Positions 49,883 through 60,984 of a DNA stretch of 64,000 bases are shown piece after piece. Numbering within the stretch: the stretch's first letter is position 1; each line of letters begins with the position of its first letter. The notes below the pieces were generated by a model. That model did not search any database and was not told the DNA's origin. It was given only the letters and a program-made list of their open reading frames with translations. The DNA is from Catenulispora yoronensis (lineage in GTDB: Bacteria > Actinomycetota > Actinomycetes > Streptomycetales > Catenulisporaceae): assembly GCF_039531695.1 (NCBI RefSeq), contig NZ_BAAAQN010000065.1, positions 1 to 64,000 of the forward strand, written 5' to 3'. The position numbers and the translations under genes were made by a program.

Positions 49883-51772
49883 GTGTCCCGTCCCCACACC
49901 CCCGCCTCCCGGCGAGCTCTGCGCACGGCGCTCGCCGTCGCGGGTTGCGCCGCCCTCGGCATCGCGGGCACAGCCGCGGTCGCCGCGGCGACGCCGGCCC
50001 CGCACGCCAGTGCGACGGCCAACCCGTACAACCCCTCGTCCGGCCACCCGTACCGCCACGGGGTCATCCCCACGCTCCAGCAGCACCAGAAGATGCAGTC
50101 CTGGGACAACGCCCACGCCCGGCCGGCGACGACCGGGCCCGAGACGCTGTCCTACGGCGGCGGCATCGACGGCATAGGCGTTCAGGACGGCGGAAAGAGC
50201 AAGGTCTACCTCGTCTTCTACGGTTCCCAGTGGGGCAGTCAGACCACTGACGCCAACGGCAACGCCAAGTTCTCCGGCGACCCGGACAGCGCCGCCGGCG
50301 CCGCGCAGCAGATGTTCAAGGGCATCGGCACCAACGGCGAGCTGTGGTCGGCCGACCTCACCCAGTGGTGCGACGGCCCGGGCGTGGCCGCCGGCGCGGT
50401 CGTCTGCCCGACCGGCCTGCCGGCCTCGCAGTACGTCAACTACCAGTCCGGCGGCGTGCTCGCCGGCGTCTGGGAGGACACCTCGACCGCCTCGCCGTCC
50501 GCGGCCAGCGGCCACCAGCTGGGCCAGGAGGCCGTGAACGCCGCCGCGCACTTCGGCAACACGACCGCGGCCGCCAACCGCGACGCGTACTACGTGATCC
50601 TGTCCCCGCACGGCACCAACCCGGACCAGTACCAGAACCAGTACTGCGCCTGGCACGACTACAACGGCGACAGCACCCTGACCGGCGGCGCCGTCACCTC
50701 CCCCTACGGGGACATCGCGTTCTCCAACCAGCCGTACAACATGGACTCCGGCGCCGGCTGCGGCGTGGGCTTCGTCAACAGCCCCGGCACCCTGGACGGC
50801 TGGACCATCACCATGGGCCACGAGTGGCACGAGATGATGTCCGACCAGAACCCGGCCGGCGGCTGGACCAACAACACCGGCTCCTCCTACAACGGCCAGG
50901 AGAACTCCGACGAGTGCGCGTGGCTGTCCCCCGGCACCTCCGGCGGCGCGGCCAACATATCCTTCGGCTCCTTCGGCACGTACGCGGAGCAGGCCAGCTG
51001 GTCCAACGACACCAACGCCTGCGCGATCTCGCATCCGATCATCAACCACGGCGGCTCGACCGACACCGTGACCGTGAGCCCGATCCCCACGCAGAGCTGG
51101 ACCGTCGGCACGGCAGTCAGCCTCCCGGTCACCGCCAGCTCCTCGGCCGGCCTGACCCTGACCTACTCGGCGACCGGCCTGCCGGCCGGCGTGTCGATCA
51201 ACAGCTCGACCGGCCTGATCTCCGGCACCCCGTCGGCCTCGGCCAGCGGAACCGCGACGGTGACGGCCTCGGACTCGACGCCCTCGTCGGGCTCGGCCAG
51301 CTTCTCGTGGTCGGTCGGCACCACCGGGGGCGGCGGCAACGCCATCACCAACGGCGGCTTCGAGACCGGCAGCCTGTCCGGCTGGACGGCCTCCGGCGTC
51401 ACCTCGGTGACCACCTCGGGCCCGCACAGCGGCTCGGACGCGGCGCAGCTCGGCAACACCAGCCCGAGCAACACCTCGTCGATCGCCCAGACCTTCACCG
51501 CCGCCTCGGGCAACAGCACCCTGAGCTTCTGGTACAACGTGACCTGCCCGGACACCGTGACCTACGACTGGGCCACCGCGACGCTGAAGGACAACACGGC
51601 CGGCACCACCAAGACCGTGCTGGCCAAGACCTGCGTCTCGTCCTCGGGCTGGAAGCAGGTGACCTCGTCGATCACGGCCGGCCACAGCTACACGCTGACG
51701 CTGACCAGCCGGGACGACAACTACCCCGGCGACGCCACGTACACGAAGTACGACGACGTCGCTACCTCGTGA
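49883..51772 (+). CDS. Secreted protein with HEWHE motif, putative Ig domain and C-terminal beta module
   Basis: The 629-residue product starts at GTG 49883 (GGAGAG upstream) with an Arg-rich signal peptide (RRALRTALAVAGCAALGIAGTAAVAAATPAP). The first ~350 mature residues include SKVYLVFYGSQWG and GWTITMGHEWHEMMSDQNPAGGW, followed by NGQENSDECAWLSPG. The HE/HE pair resembles a metal site (similar to the HExxxExxxDP-type motif of some secreted plant and bacterial proteins), but it is not canonical HExxH, so protease activity is unproven. A He_PIG-like Ig domain follows (SLPVTASSSAGLTLTYSATGLPAGVSINSSTGLISGTPSA). The last ~140 residues form a carbohydrate-binding-like module (NGGFETGSLSGWTASG). 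Cys residues suggest disulfides outside the cell. Confidence 0.8.
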   Translation: MSRPHTPASRRALRTALAVAGCAALGIAGTAAVAAATPAPHASATANPYNPSSGHPYRHGVIPTLQQHQKMQSWDNAHARPATTGPETLSYGGGIDGIGVQDGGKSKVYLVFYGSQWGSQTTDANGNAKFSGDPDSAAGAAQQMFKGIGTNGELWSADLTQWCDGPGVAAGAVVCPTGLPASQYVNYQSGGVLAGVWEDTSTASPSAASGHQLGQEAVNAAAHFGNTTAAANRDAYYVILSPHGTNPDQYQNQYCAWHDYNGDSTLTGGAVTSPYGDIAFSNQPYNMDSGAGCGVGFVNSPGTLDGWTITMGHEWHEMMSDQNPAGGWTNNTGSSYNGQENSDECAWLSPGTSGGAANISFGSFGTYAEQASWSNDTNACAISHPIINHGGSTDTVTVSPIPTQSWTVGTAVSLPVTASSSAGLTLTYSATGLPAGVSINSSTGLISGTPSASASGTATVTASDSTPSSGSASFSWSVGTTGGGGNAITNGGFETGSLSGWTASGVTSVTTSGPHSGSDAAQLGNTSPSNTSSIAQTFTAASGNSTLSFWYNVTCPDTVTYDWATATLKDNTAGTTKTVLAKTCVSSSGWKQVTSSITAGHSYTLTLTSRDDNYPGDATYTKYDDVATS

Positions 51773-51832
51773 GCGCGGTTTCGCGGCCGCAAGACCGCGT
51801 GAGCGCGAGATGAACTGACAAAGCTCTGAACC

Positions 51833-51863
51833 GGGGCCGACCCTCCGTCGGGGGGTCGGCCCC
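51833..51863. terminator. Strong terminator hairpin
   Basis: GGGGCCGACCC (51833-51843) and GGGTCGGCCCC (51853-51863) form a perfect 11-bp stem with a 9-base loop, about 60 bases after the secreted-protein stop and facing the end of the cyd operon. Confidence 0.8.
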
Positions 51864-51918
51864 TCCTGGAGCCGGCAGTCCGGCGAACCGCCCGCCTCAC
51901 GGCTCGCCGAACGGCTGG

Positions 51919-52047
51919 TCAGCGGGTCGCCACCGCCGGAACCGGGGTCGGCGGCGGCGAGGACGAATTCGGCGCCTGTCCTCTCAGCATCCACCCCACG
52001 AGCACCAGGGCGATGAGCAACCCCAGCCACAACTCCTCACGCTTCAT
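51919..52047 (-). CDS. Small single-span membrane protein after cydDC (possible CydX-type subunit, 42 aa)
   Basis: An ATG at 52045-52047, 38 bases after the cydDC stop and on the same strand, opens 42 codons ending TGA at 51919-51921. The peptide begins MKREELWLGLLIALVLVGWM, a charged start and one membrane helix, followed by a Pro/Ser-rich soluble tail. GGAGGGCGAAAGGG precedes the start. Small cyd-linked helices such as CydX and CydS stabilise cytochrome bd in other bacteria, and the size, topology and position agree. Sequence identity to CydX is not evident to me, and actinobacterial homologues are not known to me, so function is a hypothesis. Confidence 0.6.
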   Translation of the reverse strand: MKREELWLGLLIALVLVGWMLRGQAPNSSSPPPTPVPAVATR

Positions 52048-52085
52048 CCCTTTCGCCCTCCCTCACGCTTCAGCTACTCCCCTAC

Positions 52086-55000
52086 TCAGGATGCTCCGCG
52101 CAGACTGGTTGCGTCAGGGGTCGAAGCCCGCAATATCGGCACGAATCGAGTCACCGCGTCATGGCGTACGCCGTCGTGGCCGATCCGCAGCACCGTCCGA
52201 TGCCGCAGCTCCCGGGCCAGGTTCGCTTCGACGAGGCGGGCCGTATCAGCGTCCAGATGGGCCGTGGGCTCGTCGAGGACGACCACCGGCGCCGGACTGA
52301 GCAGCGTCCGGGCCAGCGCCAGCCGACGGCGCTCACCGCCGGAGACGGCGTCGCCGAGCTGCCCGACCGGGGTCGCCAGCCCCGCCGGGAGCGCGGCGGC
52401 CCACCGGTCCAGACCGACCAGCGTCAGCACCCGCCACAGCTCGGCCTCGGAGGCGTCGGGCAGGCCGACGCGCAGGTTCTCGGCCACCGTGGTGTCGAAC
52501 AGATGGGCGTCCTGATCGCAGACCACGACGACGTCGCGCACCCGGTCCGGGTCGGCGGCCCGCAGGTCCACACCGTCGACGCGAACCGTCCCGGCCACCG
52601 GATCCAGCCCGCGGGCGGCGAGGGCGGCGATCGTGGACTTGCCCGCGCCGCTGGGTCCGGTCAGCAGAAGGTGCTCGCCGGCCCGCAGCCGGAACGACAC
52701 GTCGCGGACCGCGAGCCGATCCGCGCCGGGCCAGCGGCCGTCCACGTGATCGAATGCGAGCACTGAGTCCGGCCCCCACCGCACCGGGACCGGCGCGTCC
52801 GGCACCGGCACCAACGGCGGCGCGTCCGCGATCCCCTGCAACCGGGCCCAGGCCGCCCGGCCGCGATCGGCGGCGCGCGCCGCGTCGGGCAGCACGGCCA
52901 GCGTCTCGAACATCGCCAGCGCGGCCAGCACCACGGCCGCCGCGAGCGGGCCGGAGACCTGTCCGGCGTCGACCGCTCCGAGAGCGACGGCCGCGAGCAG
53001 CGCGGTCGTCACGCCGGAGGCGAGCGTGCCGAGCGCCGCGCCGAGGCCGCCGGCGAGCGCCCCGCGCCGTTCGAGGGCGGCGAGGCGCGTGTCATCGCCG
53101 GCGATGTCGGCCAGACGCTGCGGCGCCGCACCGTACGCGATGACGTCGGGCAGGGCCGCCAAGGTGTCGACGACGTCATCGCTCAGCTGCGCGCGGGCAC
53201 TCTGGGTCCGGGCTTCAGCCTGCCGGGCGGCCGCGCGGGTGAGCAGCGGCGCGACGATCCCGGCGACGGCGGCGCCGAGCGCGAGGATCAGCGCGGCAGC
53301 GGGGATGGTGAGCGCATCGAAGAGAACGAGCCCTGACACGGTCAGCCCGGCCGCGGCCGCCGGAAGCAGCACCTTGAGGAACAGGTCCTGGACGGCGTCG
53401 ACATCGGCGGTGAGCGTCGCGAGCAGATCGCCGCCGCGCACACCGGACATCCCGGCCGGCGCGCGCCGCAGCAGGCCCTGGAAGACACGGACCCGCAGCT
53501 CGGCGAGCAGGCGCAGGGTGGCATCGTGCCCGGCGAGGCGCTCGGCGTAGCGCAGCGTCGCGCGCCCGAACCCGAAGGCCTGGACCGCGGCGATGCCGAC
53601 CTGGAGGGTCAGCAGCGGTGGACGCAGCGCGGCCTCGGAGATCAGCCAGGCGGAGGAGGCGGCCAGGCCGACGGAGGACAGGGCGGCGGCGCAGCCGAGG
53701 ACGACGGCGAGGATGATGCGGCGGCGGAGGTGGAGGGGGACGTGTCCCGCAGGACTTGCCTTCACATCGTCGGGTATTGAGTCAGCTGCCAGGCCGACAT
53801 TTTGCTTGGCATCGAGGACGGGCTCGCCACCAGTCTTGGCCTCCGCCGCCGTCGAATCGCGTTCGAGCCGGACCACCGTGTCACAGAGTTCCAACAGCGT
53901 CGGGCGATGGGTGATCAACACTGTCGTCCGGCCCGGCAGCCAGCGACTCAGAGCGGCCGTGACTATCCGTTCGTTCTCCGGGTCCAAGTGCTCCGTGGGC
54001 TCGTCGAGCAGCACGATCGGGGCGTCGCGCAGCATCGCCCGGGCCAGCGCGACCCGTCGCGCCTGCCCGCCGGACAGCGCGGTACCGTCCCGCCCCAGCG
54101 GCGTGTCGAGCGGGAAGTCGATCCCCGCGGCGCGCGCAGCCTCCTCTATGTCAGTGTTCTCATTGGTCGCACCGAGGCGGATCGCCTCCGCGACCGTGGC
54201 GCCGGTCAACACCGGATGCTGCGGCAGCCACGCGATCTGGGCCCGCCAGCGGTCGAGGTCCGCGTCGGCCAGGTCCACGCCGCCGACCGTCACCCGGCCG
54301 CTGGTCGGGCGGTCGAATCCCAGCAGCACGTGGATGAGCGTGCTCTTGCCGACGCCGCTGGGTCCGATCAGGCCGGTCACCTTCCCGGGCGCCGCGACCA
54401 GGTTGAGTGCGACACCGTTCCGGCCGTCGGCGCGGCCGACGCGCACGTCTTCCAGCCGGAGCTCGGCGCCGAGCCCGACTGCTTCCACCGCCCCGGCGTC
54501 CCCGGCCTGCCGGGCCTCCCCGAGCAGCCGGTCCGCCACCGCGAGCCCCTCGGCCGCCTCGTGGTACCGCGCCCCGACCTGCCGAAGCGGCAGATACACC
54601 TCCGGCGCGCAGATCAGCACCAATAACCCGGTGCGCAGGTCCAGGTGGCCGCCGGCCAGCCGCAGGCCGATGGTGACGGCGACCAGCGCGACCGACAGCA
54701 TCGCGATAAGCTCCAGCACCAGCGAGGACAGGAACGCGACGCGCAATGTCCGCATCGTCGCGCGCCGGTGCGCATCTGCCGCGCGTCGTATCGCAGTGCT
54801 CTGCTTCTTTGCCCGGCCGAACGCGACCAGTGTCGGAAGACCGGCGACGACCTCCAGGAAGTGGCCGCCGAGCCGCTCCAAGGACTGCCAACGCCGGGCC
54901 ATGTGGTCCCGCGTCTTCAGCCCGACCAGCACCATGAACAGCGGGATCAACGGCACCGTGGCCCCGACGATGAGCGCCGAGAGCGGATCGGCCGCCAGGA

Positions 55001-55453
55001 TCCGGGCGCCGACCACCACCGGGACCACGCAGGCCAGGACCAGCTGCGGCAGGTAGCGGGCGAAGTAGCCGTCGAGCGCGTCGACCCCGCGGGTGGCCAG
55101 CGTCGCCAGTTCGCCGGTGCGCTCCCGGTCGGCGGCGCGGGCCGGCCCGGCGGCCAGCCGGCGCAGCAGGTCCAGCCGGAGCAGGGCCTTGACCCGGCTG
55201 CCGGTGCGCGCCGCGCACACCTCGCGGACCCAGGCGACCAGCGCGCGCCCGGCGCTCGCGGCGATCAGCCCGGCCACCGGCGCGACGAAGGATGCCGTCG
55301 CGTGCGGCGCCAGGACCAGCCGCGACACCAGGTCGGCCAGCAGCGTCGCCTGGACCAGCAGCAACGCGGCGTCGGCCACGCCGAGCCCGGTCAGCGCGGC
55401 CAGCAGCACGCGGACCGGCGCGGCGCGGCGCACCAGGCGGGGGTCGACGGGCT

Positions 55454-55457
<4 letters not shown>
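52086..55457 (-). CDS. cydDC: CydDC fusion ABC exporter (thiol exporter for cytochrome bd assembly)
   Basis: The 1123-residue product fuses two half-transporters. The first has a transmembrane domain then an ATPase with Walker A GPSGVGKST, signature LSGGQARR and Walker B LLDEPTEHLD. The second has a transmembrane domain (QVGIAAVQAFGFGRATLRYAERLAGHD is typical of CydC) and an ATPase with GPSGAGKST, SGGERRR and VLDEPTAHLD. CydDC exports cysteine and glutathione-type thiols needed to mature cytochrome bd. Start ATG 55457 overlaps the cydB stop. A fused form is common in actinobacteria. In the second ATPase the signature is VSGGE, not LSGGE, a mild deviation. Confidence 0.95.
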
Positions 55458-56590
<1,133 letters not shown>

Positions 56591-56644
56591 CGTCGTCTCC
56601 TCGTTCGGCGGTTCTGTAGGGGGCCGATGTCGAACAGGGCGGAT

Positions 56645-56692
56645 GCCGTACCGGGCGAGTGTCGTACCGGGCGAGTGCCGTACCGGCCGGAT
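56645..56692. repeat. Three imperfect 16-bp tandem repeats between cydA and cydB
   Basis: GCCGTACCGGGCGAGT (56645-56660), GTCGTACCGGGCGAGT (56661-56676) and GCCGTACCGGCCGGAT (56677-56692) lie in the 103-base cydA-cydB spacer. Function unknown; the third unit has diverged. Confidence 0.85.
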
Positions 56693-56693
56693 G

Positions 56694-58094
56694 TCAGTAC
56701 GCGAATCCGAGCTGCGGCTCGCCCTCGGCGGCCGCGCCCTCCGACCCGGGCTGCTCCGGGCCGTGCTTGGCGGCCCGCAGCATCAGCCCGACCTCGACGA
56801 CGGCCAGCACCCCGTACAGCGCCGTGAGCACGATCAGCGAGGTGGCGACGGTGGCGGCGCCGACCGTCGGCGACACCGAGTCGCGCGTGGCCAGCACCCC
56901 GAACACCGACCACGGCTGGCGTCCCATCTCGGTGAAGATCCAGCCGAAGCTCGCGGCCAGCGGCGCCAGCGCCAGCGACCAGAGCGCCGACCGCCAGAAC
57001 CAGCGCCGCTCCGGCCCCGGCGTCCGGCCGCGGCGGGTGAACCACAGCCCGGCGGCCGCGACCGCGCCGGCCAGCATCCCGAACCCGATCATCAGGCGGA
57101 AGGACCAGTACGTCACCGGCACCACCGGGATGTAGGTGCCGGGACCGTACTTGGCGACTTCGGCGGCCTGGACGTCGTCGATCCCTTCGACCTTGCCGTG
57201 GAAGGACCCGGTGGCCAGGAAGGACAGCACGCCGGGCACCCGCACCGACCAGACCTCCGAGTCGCCGTCCAGCGAGCCGATGGTGAACAGGGAGAAGGAG
57301 GCGGGCTGCGAGGTGTGGTACTGCGCCTCGGCGGCGGCCATCTTCATGGGCTGCTGCGCAGTCATGATCTTGCCGTCGATGTCACCGGTGACCGCGGTGG
57401 CCAGGCAGGCGGCCAGGACCGTCCACAGCCCCAGGCGCAGCGTCGGCCGCAGTGTGTCGGTGTTGCGCCCGCGCCGCAGGTGCCAGGCCGAAACCGTGAT
57501 GAGCAGAGCGCCGGCGGCCAGGAACGCGCCGGCGATGGTGTGCGCGAAGGCGACGACCGCCGTGGAGTTGGTGAGCACGGCCCAGATGCTGGTCAGCCGG
57601 GCGCTGCGGGTGGCCGGATCCAGCACGAAGCCGACCGGGTGCTGCATCCAGGCGTTCGCCGCCAGGATGAAGTACGCCGAGAGCATCGTGCCGATCCCGA
57701 CCAGCCAGATGCAGGCCAGGTGCAGCCGCTTGGGCAACCGGTCCCAACCGAAGATCCACAGGCCCAGGAACGTCGACTCCAGGAAGAACGCGAGCAGGCC
57801 CTCGATGGCCAGCGGCGCGCCGAAGACGTCGCCGACGAACCGGGAGTACTCGCTCCACGCCATCCCGAACTGGAACTCCTGCACGATGCCGGTGGCGACG
57901 CCGAGCGCGAAGTTGATCAGGAACAGCTTGCCGAAGAACTTCGTCGACCGCAGGTAGTGCTCATTGCCGGTGCGCACCCACGCGGTCTGCAACCCGGCGG
58001 TCAGGAACGCCAGCCCGATGGTCAGCGGCACGAACAGGAAGTGATAGACGGTGGTGATGCCGAACTGCCACCGCGCGAGTATCAAGGCGTTCAT
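56694..58094 (-). CDS. cydA: Cytochrome bd oxidase subunit I
   Basis: The 466-residue product is the catalytic subunit of the terminal quinol oxidase that reduces O2 to water. ALILARWQFGITTVYHFLFVPLTIGL carries His18, the heme b595 ligand equivalent to E. coli His19. FAHTIAGAF and SFRLMIGFGML supply the expected His and Met ligands of heme b558. GSEMGRQPW-type sequence (TEMGRQPW) ends the short Q-loop. The start is ATG 58094, 52 codons inside a longer open frame, chosen because family similarity starts there and GGAAG precedes it. It is the first gene of cydA-cydB-cydDC, which runs leftward. I see no Rex-type operator in 58095-58313. Confidence 0.96.
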   Translation of the reverse strand: MNALILARWQFGITTVYHFLFVPLTIGLAFLTAGLQTAWVRTGNEHYLRSTKFFGKLFLINFALGVATGIVQEFQFGMAWSEYSRFVGDVFGAPLAIEGLLAFFLESTFLGLWIFGWDRLPKRLHLACIWLVGIGTMLSAYFILAANAWMQHPVGFVLDPATRSARLTSIWAVLTNSTAVVAFAHTIAGAFLAAGALLITVSAWHLRRGRNTDTLRPTLRLGLWTVLAACLATAVTGDIDGKIMTAQQPMKMAAAEAQYHTSQPASFSLFTIGSLDGDSEVWSVRVPGVLSFLATGSFHGKVEGIDDVQAAEVAKYGPGTYIPVVPVTYWSFRLMIGFGMLAGAVAAAGLWFTRRGRTPGPERRWFWRSALWSLALAPLAASFGWIFTEMGRQPWSVFGVLATRDSVSPTVGAATVATSLIVLTALYGVLAVVEVGLMLRAAKHGPEQPGSEGAAAEGEPQLGFAY

Positions 58095-58313
58095 CCAGGG
58101 CTTCCGATCCGGGGCAGGGGCACAGGGCCGACACGGGCGTCGCGTCCCTATTGCATCGCCGCCGGGCCGTCCTTGATCAGGGCCGAGGGCCACGGCCGGC
58201 GCGGGACCTGCGGCCCGGGCGGACCGGGCCGGAAGTCCTGGACCGGACAACTCGGGCGCGCGGTCCGCCCGAATCGCTCCCTTGATCGCCGATCACGAAT
58301 TAGCATTGCCGAC

Positions 58314-59504
58314 ATGGTCAGTGGGGAGCAGACGACCGATGCCGACACCGCCGCGCTGGCCACCGTGATGCTCGACCGTGCGGTGGAGCTCGGCGACGGA
58401 GTGGCCGCGCGCCTGGTGGCCCGGATCCCGGCGTACCGCAGCCTCGTCGACTACGAGGGACTGCGCCACTCCTGCCACGAGCACGTGCGCGTCATCTTCG
58501 GCGACCTGGCCGGCGTCCCCTACACCGGACCGGACGCCGCGGTGAACACCGGACGGACCCGCGCCGCCGAAGGCGTGCCGATGTCCGCGATCTACGACGG
58601 CTACCAGATCGCCGTCGCCTACCTCTGGGAGGAGCTCGCGGACGCGGCCCAGCACAGCCGCACCACCCCGGCCGCCGCGATCCGGGCCTCCTCCGAACTG
58701 TGGATGCGATTACAGGGTTTCACCGCCACCATGTCGGAGACCTATCGCGCGGAGATGGAGGACCGGATCCGCAGCCAGGAGCAGCGGCGCTCCGCGCTGG
58801 TCCAGGCGCTGCTGGAAGGCAGTCTGGCCGAGCCGCAGGTGTGGGACGTCGCGGACCTGCTGCGGCTGCCGCATCAGGGTCCGTACGTGGTGATCGCCGC
58901 CCGCGTCGCCGGGATCGGCGAGCACGCCCTGACCGGCATCGAGAACAAGCTCGACGCCCTGGGCATCGGCTCGGCCTGGCGGCTGATGCACGACGTCGAG
59001 ATCGGCGTGGCCAGCCTGCCGCGCCCGCGCGACCAGTTCGACCAGCTGATCGCCGGCCTGGACTCCGGCGGCCTGGCCCGGGTCGGGGTCAGCCCGCTCT
59101 ACGACAATCTGACGACCACCTCCAACGCACTGCGCCTGGCCCGCATCGCGCTGCGCGGCGCCGTCGGCGCGGGCGACGTGGTGGTCTTCGGCGACGACCC
59201 GCTGACCATGGCCGTGGCCAGCGCCCCGGACGTCATGCCGCGCCTGGCAGACACCATCCTCGCCGGACTCCAGGACATGCCGCTGGAGGACCGCACGCTA
59301 CTGCTGGAGACCTTCGGCGTCTGGCGCGACACCGGCGGCTCCGCCGAGGCCGCCGCGCGCCGGCTGTACGTCCACCCCAACACCGTGCGCTACCGCCTCA
59401 AGCGGCTGGAGGAGCGCACCGGGCGATCGCTGACCGACCCGCGGCATCTGGCGGAGTTGAGCCTGGCGTACGAGATCGACCGGAGTATGGGGTCGGTCAA
59501 CTAG
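58314..59504 (+). CDS. PucR/CdaR-type helix-turn-helix regulator
   Basis: The 396-residue product ends in the PucR-type HTH_30 domain: LLLETFGVWRDTGGSAEAAARRLYVHPNTVRYRLKRLEERTGRSLTDPRHLAELSLAYEI. The N-terminal ~170 residues form a helical RsbR-like sensor (AAEGVPMSAIYDGYQIAVAYLWEELADAA), followed by a GGDEF-like middle domain. ATG 58314 lies 7 bases after TAGCAT (58301-58306), again compatible with leaderless transcription. It is divergent from cydA, whose operon may be its target. Its signal is unknown. Confidence 0.83.
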   Translation: MVSGEQTTDADTAALATVMLDRAVELGDGVAARLVARIPAYRSLVDYEGLRHSCHEHVRVIFGDLAGVPYTGPDAAVNTGRTRAAEGVPMSAIYDGYQIAVAYLWEELADAAQHSRTTPAAAIRASSELWMRLQGFTATMSETYRAEMEDRIRSQEQRRSALVQALLEGSLAEPQVWDVADLLRLPHQGPYVVIAARVAGIGEHALTGIENKLDALGIGSAWRLMHDVEIGVASLPRPRDQFDQLIAGLDSGGLARVGVSPLYDNLTTTSNALRLARIALRGAVGAGDVVVFGDDPLTMAVASAPDVMPRLADTILAGLQDMPLEDRTLLLETFGVWRDTGGSAEAAARRLYVHPNTVRYRLKRLEERTGRSLTDPRHLAELSLAYEIDRSMGSVN

Positions 59505-59587
59505 CCACTGTCCGGTGTTCCGTCGAACAGACGCACGCCCTGGACCGATTGGACGATCGTCAGGGTTCTCGACGATCATTCCGCTGA

Positions 59588-59609
59588 AGATCCGTCGGGG
59601 AACGGATCT
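59588..59609. other. 8-bp hairpin before the beta-propeller lipoprotein gene
   Basis: AGATCCGT (59588-59595), loop CGGGGA, ACGGATCT (59602-59609) lies 12 bases upstream of the next ATG. It could terminate the regulator transcript or influence translation of the lipoprotein gene. Confidence 0.45.
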
Positions 59610-59621
59610 CAGTGGACGACC

Positions 59622-60977
59622 ATGGGGGTTCCTTTGCGTACGTGGACAGATATCGGCCGACTGCTGTGTGCGGCGACCGTCGTGCTTCCGCTCAGTGCTT
59701 GCGGCGGGAACAGCCGGAGCGGCGCGAACACCCCGGCCGAGAAGACGTCGGCGGCGATGTCGACAGCGACCTCGGCCGCGCCCGCCGCCAAGCAGTGGCC
59801 GGCCTTCGACCCGCCGTCGGACTTCCGGAGCCCCGACACCCCGTCGCTGCCGGCCGACGCGATCGCGGAGCGGCTCAGCGTCGGCGGCGTCCTGGCCGCC
59901 CCGCCGGCCGTGCTGCTCAAGGACCGGATCGCCTTCGTCGGCGGCCGGAGCAGCATCCAGGCCGTCGACCCGGACTCGGGCAAAGTCCTGGCGACGGTGT
60001 CCGCGAAGTATCCGACGGCCACGCACCCGAATCAGCTGACCCTGGGACCGGCGGCCGCCGCGCCGGTCCTGGCCACGGTCGGCGGCCGCGAAGTGGTGCT
60101 GAGCGCGGTCGCCAGCACCGTCCCGGCGCAGGGGACGACCGGCGCGACCGGCATCGTCGAGCTCCTGGAGATGGACGCCGCGACGCACGCGGCGGCCGGA
60201 GACGTCCAGATCCCGCTCGGTGCCGGGGCCGCCGGCAGCTCCTACCGCGACTACGGCCACGTCACGGTCGCCGCCGTGACGGGCACGACCGCGATCCTCC
60301 AGGTCGGCCAGTCCGACGCCGTCGAGACGATCGCCTTCGACCTCGTGGCGAACAAGCCGCTGTGGCGGCAGGACGGCACGACCCTGCTGCACGCCGGCGC
60401 CCAGCAGCTGCTCGTCGCGACGCAGCGGGACCCGGCCAACAACGAGCTCGCCGCCCTGGACCTCGCCACCGGCGCGAAGAAGTGGGAGAAGACCCGCTAC
60501 TCCCAGGTCGGCGGCACCTCCATCGGCCCGGACAGGCTCCTGATGACCGCCTTCGACAGCGAGCGCGGCAAACTGCTGACCGCCGTCATCACCGCGACGG
60601 ACGGCAGCGAGTCCCAGGTGTCCACGGACACCGTGCACCGTTTCACCACCTGCTTCGACGACGCCGCGCCCGTCACGGTCTGCACCGACGCCGCGTCCTC
60701 CGGCCCGGCCGCCGTCAGCGCGTTCGACCCGGCCACCGGCAAGGTGCTGTGGCAGCTCCCTGACACCGCCGCGAACCGGGTCGCCCCGCGGGTCACCGCC
60801 GTCCGGCACGGCCGCGTGTACGGCACCGTCGACGGCACGCCGGTGATGCTGGACGCCGCCACCGGCGCCGACGTGCCCGGCACGCCGAACATCGCGCCGC
60901 TCGTCGTCGACGGGTACTTCGGCTTGGCGCTGGACGCCGAGAAGAAGAACCTGGTCGCGTATCACACAAGCGCCTGA
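59622..60977 (+). CDS. PQQ/WD40-like beta-propeller lipoprotein
   Basis: The 451-residue product has a lipoprotein signal with lipobox LPLSAC (Cys27) and a Ser/Thr/Ala-rich tether. The rest contains beta-propeller blade signatures such as IQAVDPDSGKVLATV, NELAALDLATGAKKWEKTRYSQ, and VSAFDPATGKVLWQLPDTAAN, typical of PQQ-like or outer-membrane-assembly-type propellers. PQQ-dehydrogenase catalytic residues are not visible, so it is probably a binding or scaffold protein on the outer face of the membrane. ATG 59622 is listed; TTG 59634 with GGGGG just upstream is an alternative that keeps the lipobox. It converges with the gene at 60985. Confidence 0.82.
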   Translation: MGVPLRTWTDIGRLLCAATVVLPLSACGGNSRSGANTPAEKTSAAMSTATSAAPAAKQWPAFDPPSDFRSPDTPSLPADAIAERLSVGGVLAAPPAVLLKDRIAFVGGRSSIQAVDPDSGKVLATVSAKYPTATHPNQLTLGPAAAAPVLATVGGREVVLSAVASTVPAQGTTGATGIVELLEMDAATHAAAGDVQIPLGAGAAGSSYRDYGHVTVAAVTGTTAILQVGQSDAVETIAFDLVANKPLWRQDGTTLLHAGAQQLLVATQRDPANNELAALDLATGAKKWEKTRYSQVGGTSIGPDRLLMTAFDSERGKLLTAVITATDGSESQVSTDTVHRFTTCFDDAAPVTVCTDAASSGPAAVSAFDPATGKVLWQLPDTAANRVAPRVTAVRHGRVYGTVDGTPVMLDAATGADVPGTPNIAPLVVDGYFGLALDAEKKNLVAYHTSA

Positions 60978-60984
60978 CGTCGAG

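Noticed and set aside
58095..58313. Search for a Rex-type operator upstream of cydA
   Set aside because: No TGTGAAC...TTCACA-like palindrome was found; the region shows only GC-rich sequence and a leaderless-type start for the divergent regulator.
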